From: Liquidambar formosana | Taxonomy: Eukaryota; Streptophyta; Magnoliopsida; Saxifragales; Altingiaceae | Length of the DNA stretch: 64,000 nt | Direction: 5' to 3' | NCBI GenBank assembly: GCA_039720395.1 | Contig: CM077833.1 | Span: 26,248,271-26,312,270 of the forward strand | Shown here: positions 36,625-48,354 of the stretch, piece after piece | Layout of the letters: the number at the start of each line of letters is the position of its first letter | Position numbering within the stretch: the stretch's first letter is position 1 | The notes under the pieces: generated by a model | Told to the model about the DNA's origin: nothing | Database searches by the model: none | The model's input: the letters and a program-made list of their open reading frames with translations, nothing else | Translations under genes and position numbers: made by a program

Positions 36625-39600
36625 GTTGGCGTCGTCTATAGGAAAAGATCAAAAAGCTTTTTCCCTCTTTCAGATAGATCGCCATGGTGGATGCTTGCGC
36701 GATGGTGCCCATATATCACCTCTTGTAGTGTTGTCTACTATGCGAACCATCTCATCATAGTCCCAAAAAAAAAAAAAAAAAAAAAATGTTCACAGATCTA
36801 CTCATCGTTCCCCTTAGCAGATTTGCCCAAGAGTCTTGCTCTCGCTCTCACATAATCTATGTCACATGACCCAACAATCGACTTGCCACCACGACATACA
36901 AGGCATGGTGTTCAAAGAGTCACCATATATGTACATAATTGTTGTGCAAACATGGTCTCACCACAGAATGCGATGTGGCCTCGTCTCAAAAGGGGGGCAT
37001 CGTGAGAATCGTTACTCCTAAGGACCCACAAAGTGAATGCATCACCACACTGAGGGATACCTCTCTAATGTTTAATTGGGCACCTCAATGGTTGCTCACC
37101 ACAGAAGATCGAGGGAAGTATTCTCACAATTTGTAAATTTCCTTTGGCTATTTCAAGCTCGTTGGACTTTATTCATTCTCCAATCTTTAAGTAGCACACC
37201 ACCTGCTTGGTGAAATGCTCAACACAACCACTCTGCCAAAAAGTCATAAAAAATGGAAAAGTGAGGATGACTGTATAAGGGCTGCCACTTATCGTCTTCC
37301 ATATGCATTTTAAATTTTATTTTTGCATCCAATGGGGAAGCACCATGAAATGTCTTCATGAAAACCCATTTATTAGACTCTGCATTCCCATGTTCAAAGG
37401 GCTATGTCTAAACTTTTATTTTCATAATTTACTTGCAAGATTTTTTATTTTATTATTTTCTTGAATTGACTTTCAATTCAAGAGAGTAGAGTGTGGAGAC
37501 TACTGGTCACCAGAAATTTCCAGTGGGCTAGTAATTTCAAGGCTCTCTTGAGCTTGCACATATTGGAAACCATAATGAAATAATTTTAAGGCCCTTGTGG
37601 ACCTTCACATTCCACCCTTTGAATCAAATATGCTTACTTGGCCTGAGCATTCAGAAGTTGATACATCCCTTGTAGAAGCACGCTCCAAATATTAATGGGC
37701 TTGCCATATTGCTTCAAAGGAGATATGTGTTATATTGTCCATTAATGCGCAATTTTGGTTTTATCATTTCATGCATGGTGAAAGGCCCAGAGCCATCTGA
37801 AGCCACCTTGAACCCGCCTCCTCAGCTCGGAATTCAACTTGTCATTTCGACATCTTGGGTGCTTAATTGCCAATACGCCATGCGCCTAACATTTCATCCG
37901 GGTACACTCTTTCCATTATTGTTTAAATTATTTTTATAAATTATATAGAAGATAGTATGAGTTACGTAAGGCTCCATGCACAAACTCGCATATTTATTTT
38001 CCTCAAACATATTTATTAATTTTTTATCCTCTCAAGCTCCACATACATAATGCAATTGTTTATACGAGGCTAAAGTAGCCCAGGCTCACACATAGAGGCC
38101 CACCAAAAATTAATTAATAAATGAAAAATATGAATGTGTTTGTTCAGTGGTGCACGTGTTGTCTAGCATTATGTGAGAAACACTAAGGTCACTAATTGTT
38201 AGTTTGTAACCTCAGATCACCTTGGTCCAACACCCATATAGCATGGGTAACACCGTAGACTTCTTTCACGTGACACATACACTAAAATATTTGCACCATA
38301 GAATTTACGTGACCATGTTGAGGTTTATGCTGGTCCATGTACCCATATAAAAAAAATATATTGTTGAGGACCACCTAATCCACATTGGATACCTAGTTTA
38401 CCCAATCACGCAGGACAATCCACGTACAAAGGCTATTATATATGTTGCCTTTGCCCCATTTTTATATGATAGCTACTTGTTACACATCAGGTAACTCCAC
38501 TATGTAGAGATATGCTCGCGGTGATGCCATCCCAATAGGGGGGCTACATTAGCGGTCTCATTTCGCATAAAGTATAGACATTGTGCATCTATGCATTTAT
38601 CATAAAGACTTTTTCTGTATACGATGAATCTCACACCACAGGTTAGTACGGCCATACCCACTTGCTCCAACATTTAATTTGGGTGCATTCTCTCTATCAT
38701 CATTTAATTTATTTTTATAAATTAAAGCCTTGTATAAACGCATGAGGCTAACCTAAGAATTATGATACTTGCTATCCTAAGGCATTCTACTTGCAAATTA
38801 TAATTGAAAATTTGCTCAACGCTTTTTATAAACTAATGTGAGTACATATTATTCATTTTGGACTCAATGTCTTAATTTCACCCCACGATATATGTGTATA
38901 TGTTCACACAAAATTCACATATTGGTGCTTTCAATACCCATGTTTCAAGGGGTCATATTATTTCTCTTTGTTAATTAAGGTGAAATATTATAATAAATTG
39001 CCATGTTGCTATATTGACATCTTTTACCTCTACTCATAAAGCTCTACTGCTTTATATTGAATTATATGCACTGCCACCCATATTTGGATTATGCATGGCA
39101 TTGGTACTTCTCCACGCAGTTAACAATAGCATAAGTATCTCTTGCTAGCTACATCTTGCATTATTTTGAGTACTTGCAAAAGTAAATTATCATGTGCCCC
39201 CTGTCAAGTTCAGGGATACATACAGAATTATCATGACCTCTATATACGGTCAACTCATTTATATTTATTGCTCAATCAAAATTCTCATGAGGCTATTTCA
39301 TGAACTCCATGATAATTCATATGAATTGTTTTACATGTAAATGCTACATGCAATAATAAATTATATTACATGTCATTGGTTTATAATGCCCCACTGGTGT
39401 ACTCAATATCTATGTTGTAGCTTGGCCTATATATCAATTGTCTTGCAGGGCTTATGGTCAACTCTTTCATTGACCAATTCTTTAGATTGACCAAGTAGCT
39501 CAACTAAAGAGCTCAAACAACCCAGCAATATCAAAGCTAGCATGCCTAGCAACTCTGCCAGTCAAAATTGCAGCTATTTAGCTCAACTATTAGTTAACAC

Positions 39601-39780
39601 AAGCTATTCAGCTAAAGTATCAATCTATTGCAAGTCTCTAATTCAAGGCTAACTTCGCTTTTTTGGCTCAATCATCAATGGTCGCCAATCCATCTATTTG
39701 GATCTCCAAGCCCTCACCAATTAAGGCATAATCTTCAAGCTCTCACAAGTTGAGGCATCTCCATGCTCTCATGAGTTTAT
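36625..39780 (+). other. Non-coding interior of the LARD
   Basis: About 3.1 kb of AT-rich sequence with stops in all frames apart from short chance openings. A poly-A run lies at 36765-36786. No retroviral-type domain found by reading the frames. Confidence 0.7.
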
Positions 39781-39841
39781 CGAGGCATCTCTAAAAGCCT
39801 TGGTGAGAGCCAAGCCCCAAACCTAGTGTCGTTTGGGTTAA

Positions 39842-40694
39842 AGACTTGGTCAAGAGTTAAGCCTCAGACCTTGAGTTGTCTGGGACAAAGTTTAGGTGAA
39901 GAGCCAAGCTAGAAAGACTTGGTGAAGAGCCAAGTCTCAGACTTAGAGTGTCTGGGATAAAGCTTAGGTGAAGAACCAACCTAGAAAGACTTGGTGAAGA
40001 GCCAAGCCTCAGACCTAGAGTTGTCTGGGATAAAGCTTAGGTGAAGAGCCAAGCTAGAAAGACTTGGTGAAGAGCCAAGCCTCAAACCTTGAGTTGTCTG
40101 GGACAAAGCTTAGGTGAAGAGCCAAGCTAGAAAGACTTGGTGAAGAGCCAAGCCTCAAACCTAGAGTTATCTGGGATAAAGCTTAAGTGAAGAGCCAAGC
40201 TAGAAAGACTTGGTGAAGTGCCAAGCCTCAGACCTTGAGTTGTTTGGGACAAAGCTTAGGTGAAGAGCCAAGCCAGAAAGACTTGGTGAAGAGCCAAGCC
40301 TCAGACCTAAAGTGTCTGGGATAAAGCTTAGGTGAAGAGCCAAGCTAGAAAGACGTGGTGAAGAGCTAAGCCTCAGACTTGGAGTTGTCTGGGATAAAGC
40401 TTAGGTGAAAAACCAAGCTAGAGGGTTTGATGAAGAGCCAAACTCCAGACATGGTATCGTTGACGCCAAAGCTTAGGTAAAGAGCCAAGCTAGAAAGACT
40501 TGGTGAAGAGCCAAGCCTCAGACCTAGAGTATCTGGGATAAAGCTTAGGTGAAGAGCCAAGCTAGAAAGACGTGGTGAAGAGCCAAGCCTCAGACTTGGA
40601 GTTGTCTGGGATCAAGCTTAGGTGAAAAACCAAGCTAGAGGGTTTAGTGAAGAGCCAAACTCCAAACATGGTATCGTTGATGCCAAAGCCTTGG
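39842..40694 (+). repeat. Tandem array of about 72-bp units in the LARD
   Basis: About 12 units of the form ACTTGGTGAAGAGCCAAG...GTCTGGGATAAAGCTTAGG. Each contains two related half-units around GGTGAAGAGCCAAGC. One variant unit type (GGGTTTGATGAAGAGCC..., with GGTATCGTTGA) occurs twice. The array is cut by the nested element and resumes briefly at 43765-43835. Confidence 0.88.
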
Positions 40695-40699
40695 TGAAG

Positions 40700-41115
40700 T
40701 GATGTAGGACAGAATTTAAGACCAATTAGAAGCCAAAATGGCTTTCTGCGTATAACCGTACCAACGGTCAAGCAAACCGTACCTATGGTTGGGAGCAGTT
40801 TTATTTTTGGAATATTTAGTATTTTTCCTTATTTTAATTATTTCTTTTTTAAATTTATAGTTCTAGTTGAATTAGGATATTTATTAAGTTTAGGACTTTT
40901 GAGTTATAGTTCTAGTCAAATTAGATTTTGCAGTCTATATAAAGGCTACCTTCTTTCATTGTAAAGTAATGTTTTGATTCAATAAAGAATTTTCTTTCTG
41001 AGATATAATTCTCTGAGCTCGTGGATTCGAGTGTGTTATTCTTTTGTTCGTGGATTCGAACGATTTTCCAAGAAGCAGGCGGTGTCCTACTTCTTCATAA
41101 GCTTCCGCTACGTCA
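40700..41115 (+). repeat. Left LTR of the nested gypsy element
   Basis: 416 bp. TATA-like TCTATATAAAGG near 40935 and a polyadenylation-like AATAAA near 40981. Confidence 0.9.
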
Positions 41116-41148
41116 GTTGGTATCAGAGCAGGCTTAATCCTGTTCAGA

Positions 41149-42392
41149 TGGCGAACGCACGGAACGAAAGCGAAGTCCTTGACGGCGGTGACCGTGAGGA
41201 AGATATAGTTATAGGAGCTGAATTCAGAATTTTCTAGCGTGAGACCCAGCAGGCGCAACGTGAGACCCAACAAGCGTTGTGGGAGATTCAAGCGACTCTT
41301 GCTAGGCTGACGGTAGGGAATAATCAGCGAGGCAACGGTCCTACTGGTTGTCAACCTTACCGAGAGAGGGATGAAATTTTTCGTGAATGCCATCCAGAGA
41401 TTCCACGTAGGCAGCTAGCCTATGAGGATAACCTGAGTGAGGATGAAGAAGATGTTGAAGCCATACTTCGGAATAATCGGAGGGGTTACCAAGGAGAGCA
41501 GGACCGACAGACCTTTCGTATGAAGATGGACTTGTCCAGTTTTAATGGCCAACTTCAAATCGAGGGGTTTCTTGATTGGTTGGTATTAGTTGAGAGGTTT
41601 TTCGATTATATGGATATTCCTGAAGATAAAAAGGTAAAATTAGTCGCGTACAGACTAGTGGGGGGAGCTTCTGCTTGGTGGGAGCAATTGCAAACTACGT
41701 GGATGTGACAAGGAAAGGGCATGGTTCAGACATGGGCTAAGATGAGGCGACTGTTATGATCTAGGTATTTGCCTCTAAATTATGAGCAGATTTTGTTTCA
41801 ACAATATCAGGATTGTAGGCAGGGAAGTAGAACAGTCGAGGCGTACCTAGAGGAGTTCCATAGGCTATCGTAGCGTAATAACCTGTTGGAAACAGATGCG
41901 CAACAAGTTGCCAGATTTGTTAGGGGGCTGTGTTGGGCTATACAGGATCGAGTTGCGATGCAAACAGTCTACACCTTAACCGAAGCCGGTGCGTTGGCTC
42001 TTAAGGCAGAAATTCAATTGGACAGATCGACGGCGGCGGTCGAAGCAAGAAATTACTTTAATTCTAATCATACTGCAATAAATAAAGGAAAAACACCAAT
42101 AACTCTGCCACCTTTGTCTAACACCACTCACGAGACAGGTAGCAGTGGAGGTCCAACAAAGCCAGCCAACATTGTTCCACTTGAAGTAGCACCTCGTAAT
42201 CCTTATGCTCGTCCGGGGTTTGATAAGTGCTATAGATGCGGACAGCCAGGGCATCGTTCCAACCAGTGCTTGAAACGGGGTATCGTTAACCTAGTCACGC
42301 TAGAGGATAGGGAAGACCTAGAGACAAAAGAGGTAGATGATGAAGCAGCATACATTTATGAAGAAGAAGACATTATAGGGGGCGATGATTGA
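41149..42392 (+). pseudogene. Broken gypsy gag
   Basis: Nucleocapsid/capsid polyprotein of the nested element. The start is at ATGGCGAACGCACGG. The capsid part includes WWEQLQ; the CCHC zinc knuckle CYRCGQPGHRSNQC lies at about 42228-42269. The frame is cut by in-frame stops near 41235, 41707, 41757 and 41874. Each is explained by one C-to-T change (CGA to TGA or CAG to TAG), as expected from deamination of methylated cytosine. Confidence 0.85.
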
Positions 42393-43348
42393 GAGTTACT
42401 TTCACGCTCTCTAGTGGTTCAAAGACTTTTACTAGCGCCAAAGCGGGAGGAACAGTCGCAGCAGCATAACATATTTCAAACTAGGTGTACTGTGAACAAA
42501 AAGGTATGCGATGTTATTATTGATAGTGGCAGTAGTGCGAACATTGTTTCAAAGGCCATGGTGACAAAGTTGGGACTGAAGGCTGAAAAGCACCCATCAC
42601 CGTATAAAATTGGCTGGATTCAACAGGGTGCAGAAGCAAAGGTAATTGAAATTTGTCGCCTTAATTTTTCTATTGGAAAACATTATGTAGACGAGGTTTC
42701 CTGTGATGTCGTCGAGATGGATGCCTGCCATATGGTTTTGGGTAGACCGTGGCAATTTGACGTGGATGCTACATAAAGGAGGCACGATAATGTTTATGTT
42801 TTCATGAAAGGGGGACAAAAGATCGTTTTAGGGCTCATAAAAGAGGAATTCTCTGCAGTAGAGCCGAAAACCAAAAGGCAGTCAGTGTTTCTAGTTGATG
42901 GAGGTGAATTTGTGACCAATATCAAGGAGGTGGTTGACCATATTGTGGTGGAAGAGTCAGGGCTACAAGAAGTTGTTATTCCTATACAACCGCCATTGGA
43001 TAAATTTAATGAGCTTATTAAATTTTTGAATGCAGATACTGATTTTTCATTGAGCAACAGGGTACAACACATTGATTTTATTGGGAGCGAAGAGTTTAAT
43101 TTTTTTCTTAATCATAATTTGGTTGACCTTGTTAGTAAATTGAAGTATGCAGAAAAGAGTCTTCGAGTGGGAACATTCATGAAGAATAATTTTGGAAAAA
43201 GCTTGACGAAATTGAAGTACTCAAAGTATCTTTTTGTTTGGGAAGGAAGACTTCAAGTTCATACAACGAACTCGCTTTTTGTTTGGGAAGGAAGACTTCA
43301 AGTTCATACAACGAACTCGCGGGCGAGTTCTTTTCAAGCAGGGGAGAC
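42393..43348 (+). pseudogene. Gypsy protease region and truncated pol linker
   Basis: An aspartic protease motif IIDSGSSANIVS lies at about 42516-42551, with a later VLGRPW block. Stops lie near 42390 and 42774. The frame then continues open to the right LTR but never reaches an RT motif. A 45-bp unit beginning TTTTTGTTTGGGAAGG is duplicated at about 43230-43320, just before the polypurine tract, perhaps the scar of the pol deletion. Confidence 0.8.
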
Positions 43349-43764
43349 TGATGTAGAACAGAATTTAAGACCAATCAGAAGCCAAAATGGCTTTCTGCGT
43401 ATAACCATACCAACGGTCAAGCAAACCGTACCTATGGTTGGGAGCAGTTTTATTTTTGGAATATTTAGTATTTTTCCTTATTTTAGTTATTTCTTTCTTA
43501 AATTTATAGTTCTAGTTGAATTAGGATATTTATTAAGTTTAGGACTTTTGAGTTATAGTTCTAGTCAAATTAGATTTTGCAGCCTATATAAAGGCTACCT
43601 TCTTTCATTGTAAAGTAATGTTTTGATTCAATAAAAAATTTTCTTTCTGAGATATAATTCTTTGAGCTCGTGGATTCGAGTGTGTTACTCTTTTGTTCGT
43701 GGATTCGAACGATTTTCCAAGAAGCAAGCGGTGTCCTACTTCTTCATAAGCTTCCGCTACGTCA
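43349..43764 (+). repeat. Right LTR of the nested gypsy element
   Basis: Partner of 40700-41115; preceded by the purine tract AAGCAGGGGAGAC. Confidence 0.9.
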
Positions 43765-43980
43765 TGAAGAGCCAAACTAAATTTCCTTGGTAAAGAGCCA
43801 GCCAACCCCAGACCTAGTATCATCCCCTATAAAAACATGGCGTCTCCAAAGAAACTCCAGGGCATCTCTAGAGGCAAGTCATGCCCTCATTTAGTTTGGT
43901 GCATTAATTATAAGAACAACTCAATTAGACTACTCCCTTTACCCAAGCCAACGAGCTTGGCCTTGGGAGTGGGGGGCTAC

Positions 43981-44370
43981 TGATGTGGGGGAAAAATACC
44001 ACCCAATATAGGGATGACACGTGGACTCTAAATAAATCAGTATTTAATTGTGCAATTATCCATTCCTAAATTAAGGATTGATGTTATCAATTTGAGTTCA
44101 ACTCTGTTTCAAATATCAAGTCCCACTAGGACTCTAACCTCCTAATCTGGTTAGGAGTAAGGCATCCCTTACAAATAGGAAGCTCCATTCCACACAAGAT
44201 ACGTTCAACTCACGTTCACCACTCTATGCTTGCTTTCTGATCATTGACTTAAGCATCGGAGGGGCGCCCGTTGGTCACCCACCGGTCGCCTGAGCCTTAT
44301 TTTGCAGGTATAGTCGAAGAGGACGTGAGAACACGCGAATTTTGATTGTTGGCCATTTTTGCCATCAACA
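43981..44370 (+). repeat. LARD right LTR
   Basis: Partner of 36235-36624; preceded by GGGAGTGGGGGGCTAC. Confidence 0.92.
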
Positions 44371-44656
44371 GTAGTCTTTTCATTCGCGATCTAGGGTTTC
44401 TGAACGACAATAAGAAGGACGTGAATTTGGTTGAAGATAACGGCGTTGAAGTCGATGTTAAGGTTTTGGAGAAAAGTTTGTCGGAGTGGTAGAGAAGATG
44501 GATGGGATTGAGTTGAATTTGGAAGGGGTTAAAGTTCAAACTCGGTGTCGCCGTGCTTCATTTCGATGGAATGGGAAGAACTCTACGCCTTTTAGAGTAG
44601 TGGTTTGTCATTTCAATGGCTTTGAATGTGTGTTCATGAGTTTGATGCATACACGG

Positions 44657-46334
44657 CAGGGGCGGAACATACAAGGGACCAGGGGGGGCCATGGCCCCCC
44701 CAAAATTTTGGAAAAAAAACCTGACCCTACTAATAGTTTTGCAACATGTGTACAAAATATATTAGGTGACCACCACAATTGGTGGAATGCACCTTACCAA
44801 ATCAAAGTTAATGTTTCAATTTTACCAAACTAACCCAACTTTTAGATTAAAAAAATAACTTTAAGGGGATAGTTTGGTCAAACCACTCCAATTTCTCCCT
44901 AATCCCTATATGGCAGCATACCCATTTGCCTTTCTCTTTACGTTTCCAATGCACACAGCCATACACCCACATGCCTTTCCAGCTTTATGTATTTTCTAAT
45001 ATACACAGCCATACCCACATCTGATATCCCTGTTCAGCCTCAGTCCCAGACAGTCTCTCTTCTTCTTCCGTCCCTTCCTTCGGTCTTCTAACCCTTCTGT
45101 GCAACTGGTGAAACCATGAAATCCCTAATTCCCCAAATGGCTAAATCAGTAAACCCCTTTTATGAGTTTTATCATTTTATCTCCACCACTATTCCACTAA
45201 GAAATCTCCCCTAATTCTCTAAAAAAGAATTGATTTTGGATTTTGGAAAAAATCTACAAGACAACACCATAGTCCACATATAACATATTCTCTTTGTCTT
45301 TTTGGTGCAACCGTGCAAGAGAACAAAGTTAGCAGGAAAGTGAGGAAAGTAGGAAACTTTTCGGCTGCCATCAGCCCATCAGGTTGGACCACTTCTCCTC
45401 TTCAATCTTCATTTTATATTCTTATATAAATACTTTAATTTATACAATCATATACCATTGTTTACTTGTCTTGATTTTTGCTCTAATGCTCTATTAAAAT
45501 GAAAAGTTGAAAACTTTATATAAAAAAATTCCATATCATAATAAATTATTCCATCTAAGTTGGGAGTTAGGGGCCAAGATGTTGGGTGTCTTCATTCTTG
45601 AAGAATAAAATTCTATATGAGGACTTGGCTCACAAATTCTTCACTTTGTTAAACACTTAGACTAATAAAAGATTTTGAAATAGTAAAATGAAAATTTTAT
45701 ATTAAAAAAAATCTTATTAGTGACGCATATTTCAAAATTCATTTGTTCATTAACTCATTAAGCGTATTTTTTAAATCAAAATGAATCAATTTTTGTTTGT
45801 TTACTTATTTAATTCTGTTTAATGATAGATTGACAGTGAAAAAAATCCAACATTGTAATACAAAATATGTGACCAGACAAATCCTACGTACAAGGCTACA
45901 ATTTGTGAGTGTGAGAACACGATATCAGGTATGTAATTCATACAAATTTCTTAATGTATTTTATTTTATTTTTTTTGTTTCTTGTTCTAATATTTGGATT
46001 CTAGAATGCTATAATGCTATTAGGCAATGTGGATAAATGATTTTATTTATTTCTATTTTAGAGTAATATTATGTTTATTTGTCTTGAAGAAATAAGTATG
46101 ATTTTTTTTATAAAAAAAATTTTTGTAATTGGGCAACATGGGTACTTAGTGGATTATGATTTATGAATTATGAAGCCCTTTTGCTTTATGAATAAGCTCA
46201 TTTTAGAATTCTTTTTAATAGTATTTATATAGTAAAAATTTGTGGTAAAGGAAAAAAATATTATTACTAGTTTACTATAATTTCTTAGGCTAGCCTTTGG
46301 CCCCGGCAACCTCCAATTCCTGGTTCCGCCCCTG
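44657..46334. mobile_element. Non-autonomous hAT element (1678 bp)
   Basis: Ends CAGGGGCGGAAC and GTTCCGCCCCTG, the Tip100-like hAT terminus. CATACACG is duplicated (44648-44655 and 46335-46342), with one extra G at 44656. Copy 1 has the single site at about 20745-20755. The interior is AT-rich with no hAT transposase or BED finger seen. Confidence 0.88.
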
Positions 46335-47674
46335 CATACACGCATATACAATATCTATGTAATTGCTGTATTTTTGCAGGGTACGCAAGGGGAGACAGCA
46401 GCCTGGACGAGGGACTCTTACATTTGATGATTTTAGAATTCCTTCCCAAGAAAAATGTAAAGGTGAGAATTTCCTTGTTAGATGTAATTCTTTCAGAAAA
46501 AAAATAAGGAACAGGGCTAAGATGAATTTCTCAAAATAGCTCTGCTTTTGTTCTATTTGTCTCTTGGCGAAAGACGCTGTGTTTCAATTTGAGGGGAGCT
46601 CAATTTGAGAGGCAAGAAGTGTAGCGTTTTTATTACAGTCTTTGCTTTAAGAATTAAGAGGCATGAACTGGTGAGTGGTGAGCTCAATTTGATGGGGACT
46701 AAAACGATAACAAGTCACTAGGGTTTACAAAAGGATGGGTCACTCATTGAGTCCTTTGTCCATGTGTTTCACAAGTTGGTGTCTTTAATTACTACAGTAA
46801 TTACTGGTTTGTCACGTTTGCCTTTTTTATAATATTTTATTTCAGTGAGTAAACTGCTCTTTTTTTCTCACACCCACGCCGAGTCAAAATCCCTTCGGCT
46901 TGACATTGAGCATAGGATGAAGACTTAAAGTTATTTTACTTTAGATAAATGAGCATAGGATGAAGACTTATTTAATGTGCTTTTATGTCATGAACATGGC
47001 AGTAAGCTCTTTCATTATGCATAGAATTCCACTCAATTATTAGATTCCCTCTCTGTGGCACCATGGAAAACTGCTGCTGTTACCTTTTTATCCTCCTTAT
47101 CATCCTTCTTATTTCCAAATTTGCATCCAATCGCAACCAAAATCTACCCCCAAGTCCATTTGCTCTTCCAATAATTGGTCACCTCCACCTCTTCAAGCAA
47201 CAACCCTTCCACAAAGCACTCGAAATTCTATCATCCAAATTCGGTCCAATCATACATCTCCAATTCGGCTGCCGATCTATGCTTGTTGTCTCTTCTCCAT
47301 CTGCTGTCGAAGAGTGTTTGACCAAAAACGACATAGTATTCGCAAACCGGCCCCGATCCTTTGTTGGTGATCATTTCACCTACAATTATACTTCCATTGT
47401 GTGGGCTCCATACGGCCATGTATGGCGAACGCTCCGCCGCCTCACTGTTGTCGAAATCTTCTGTTCAAATAGCCTCAGAAAGTTTTCATCCATCCGTGAA
47501 AAAGAAGTCTATAGCCTTCTCCGCCAACTGTTTAAAGTCTCAAATAGTGGCACTCAACAGGTTGAGTTGAAATATTGGTTCTCTCTTTTGACTTTAAATG
47601 TCATAATGAGGATGGTCGCTGGAAAGCCGTATGTGAGAGAGGAGGCTGCAGGCACGGAGGAAGGGAAGCAATAT

Positions 47675-47863
47675 TGTTACCGTGTATGTGTATTGTAACT
47701 GTATAAAGTATAGCGTAGGCCCCTGTATTGTATAGCTATACCTAGGATTATTCCTAGCCTAAACTCTATATATAGGTCCCTCATGTACATGAAATACACA
47801 CAATCAATAGCAAGGGTTTTAACCCTCTTTTTCCCTTCTCTCCTTCTGTGTTCCATCGCAACA
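47675..47863 (+). repeat. Copia left LTR (promoter)
   Basis: 189 bp. TATA-like CTATATATAGG near 47767 suggests transcription start in the last 70 bp. Confidence 0.95.
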
Positions 47864-47956
47864 TGGTATCAGAGCGGGGTTTGCTCCTCTGAAAGTTTTT
47901 TTTTCTCTCCCATTTCCGGTGACGAGCAAGCCGAAGCCTTTTCACATTTTTTAGGT

Positions 47957-48290
47957 ACGTTCTGCACATCACCCAACCTTTGCACCACACCCACCTGCCT
48001 CGCCTCTCTCTGCTCTACAAAACGCCGCCAACCAGCTCACCAGCAAGCTCCCCACGCGCCCACACGCGCCACCAATTTGCAGGCGCGTCAGATCCACGCG
48101 CACAGCAAGTCGAAGCTATTTTTCGCATTTTTGGGTACGTTCTGCACATCACCCAACCTTTGCACCACATCCACTTGCCTCGCCTCACTCTGCTCTACAA
48201 AGAGCCGTCAACCAGCTCACCAGAAAGCTCTCCACGCGCCCACACGCGCCACCTCTTTGCAGGCGCGTCAGATCCACGCGCACTGAGCTC
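47957..48290 (+). repeat. Tandem duplication of about 179 bp in the copia leader
   Basis: Two units beginning ACGTTCTGCACATCACCC (about 47957 and 48136), each ending in ACGCGCC/GGCGCGTCAGATCC. Both are 5' of gag and non-coding in the element's frame. Confidence 0.85.
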
Positions 48291-48354
48291 TGCCACGCGC
48301 TGCCACGCGCCATCTTCACAACGCCTCCAGCGCTTACGTCAGCGCTTACGTCAG

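Larger units (their letters stand above)
40700..43764 (+). mobile_element. gag-protease-only Ty3/gypsy element (TR-GAG-like), nested in the LARD
   Basis: 3065 bp. LTRs 40700-41115 and 43349-43764 (416 bp each) start TGATGTAG, end GCTACGTCA, and are flanked by TGAAG (40695-40699, 43765-43769). The primer site TTGGTATCAGAGCAGG matches the initiator-Met tRNA type. A TATA-like TATATAAAGG lies in each LTR. The interior codes only for decayed gag and protease; RT, RNase H and integrase are missing. The LTRs differ at about ten positions by eye, fewer than those of the host element. Confidence 0.92.
36235..44370 (+). mobile_element. LARD-like non-autonomous LTR retrotransposon (8136 bp with nested insert)
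   Basis: Two 390-bp LTRs (36235-36624 and 43981-44370) start TGATGTGGGGG, end GCCATCAACA, and are flanked by GTAGT (36230-36234, 44371-44375). A primer-site-like TTGGCGTCGTCTATAGG follows the left LTR, and a polypurine tract (GGGAGTGGGGGG) precedes the right. The interior, once the nested element is removed, is about 4.3 kb with no gag, protease, RT or integrase; this is the definition of a LARD. The LTRs differ at about 17 positions by eye. Confidence 0.92.
36124..46480 (+). pseudogene. Unidentified gene remnant of copy 2, split by two transposons
   Basis: The same remnant as 20355-20890. The start-like part lies at about 36120-36234, the middle at 44371-44656 (encoding MDGIELNLEG), and the last exon-like piece at about 46379-46462 after TTTTTGCAG. 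The LARD element separates the first two parts and the hAT element the last two. No intact frame. Confidence 0.4.

Noticed and set aside
36613..37939. Small frames in the LARD interior as coding genes
   Set aside because: Short, partly translated poly-A, with no retroviral or host domain.
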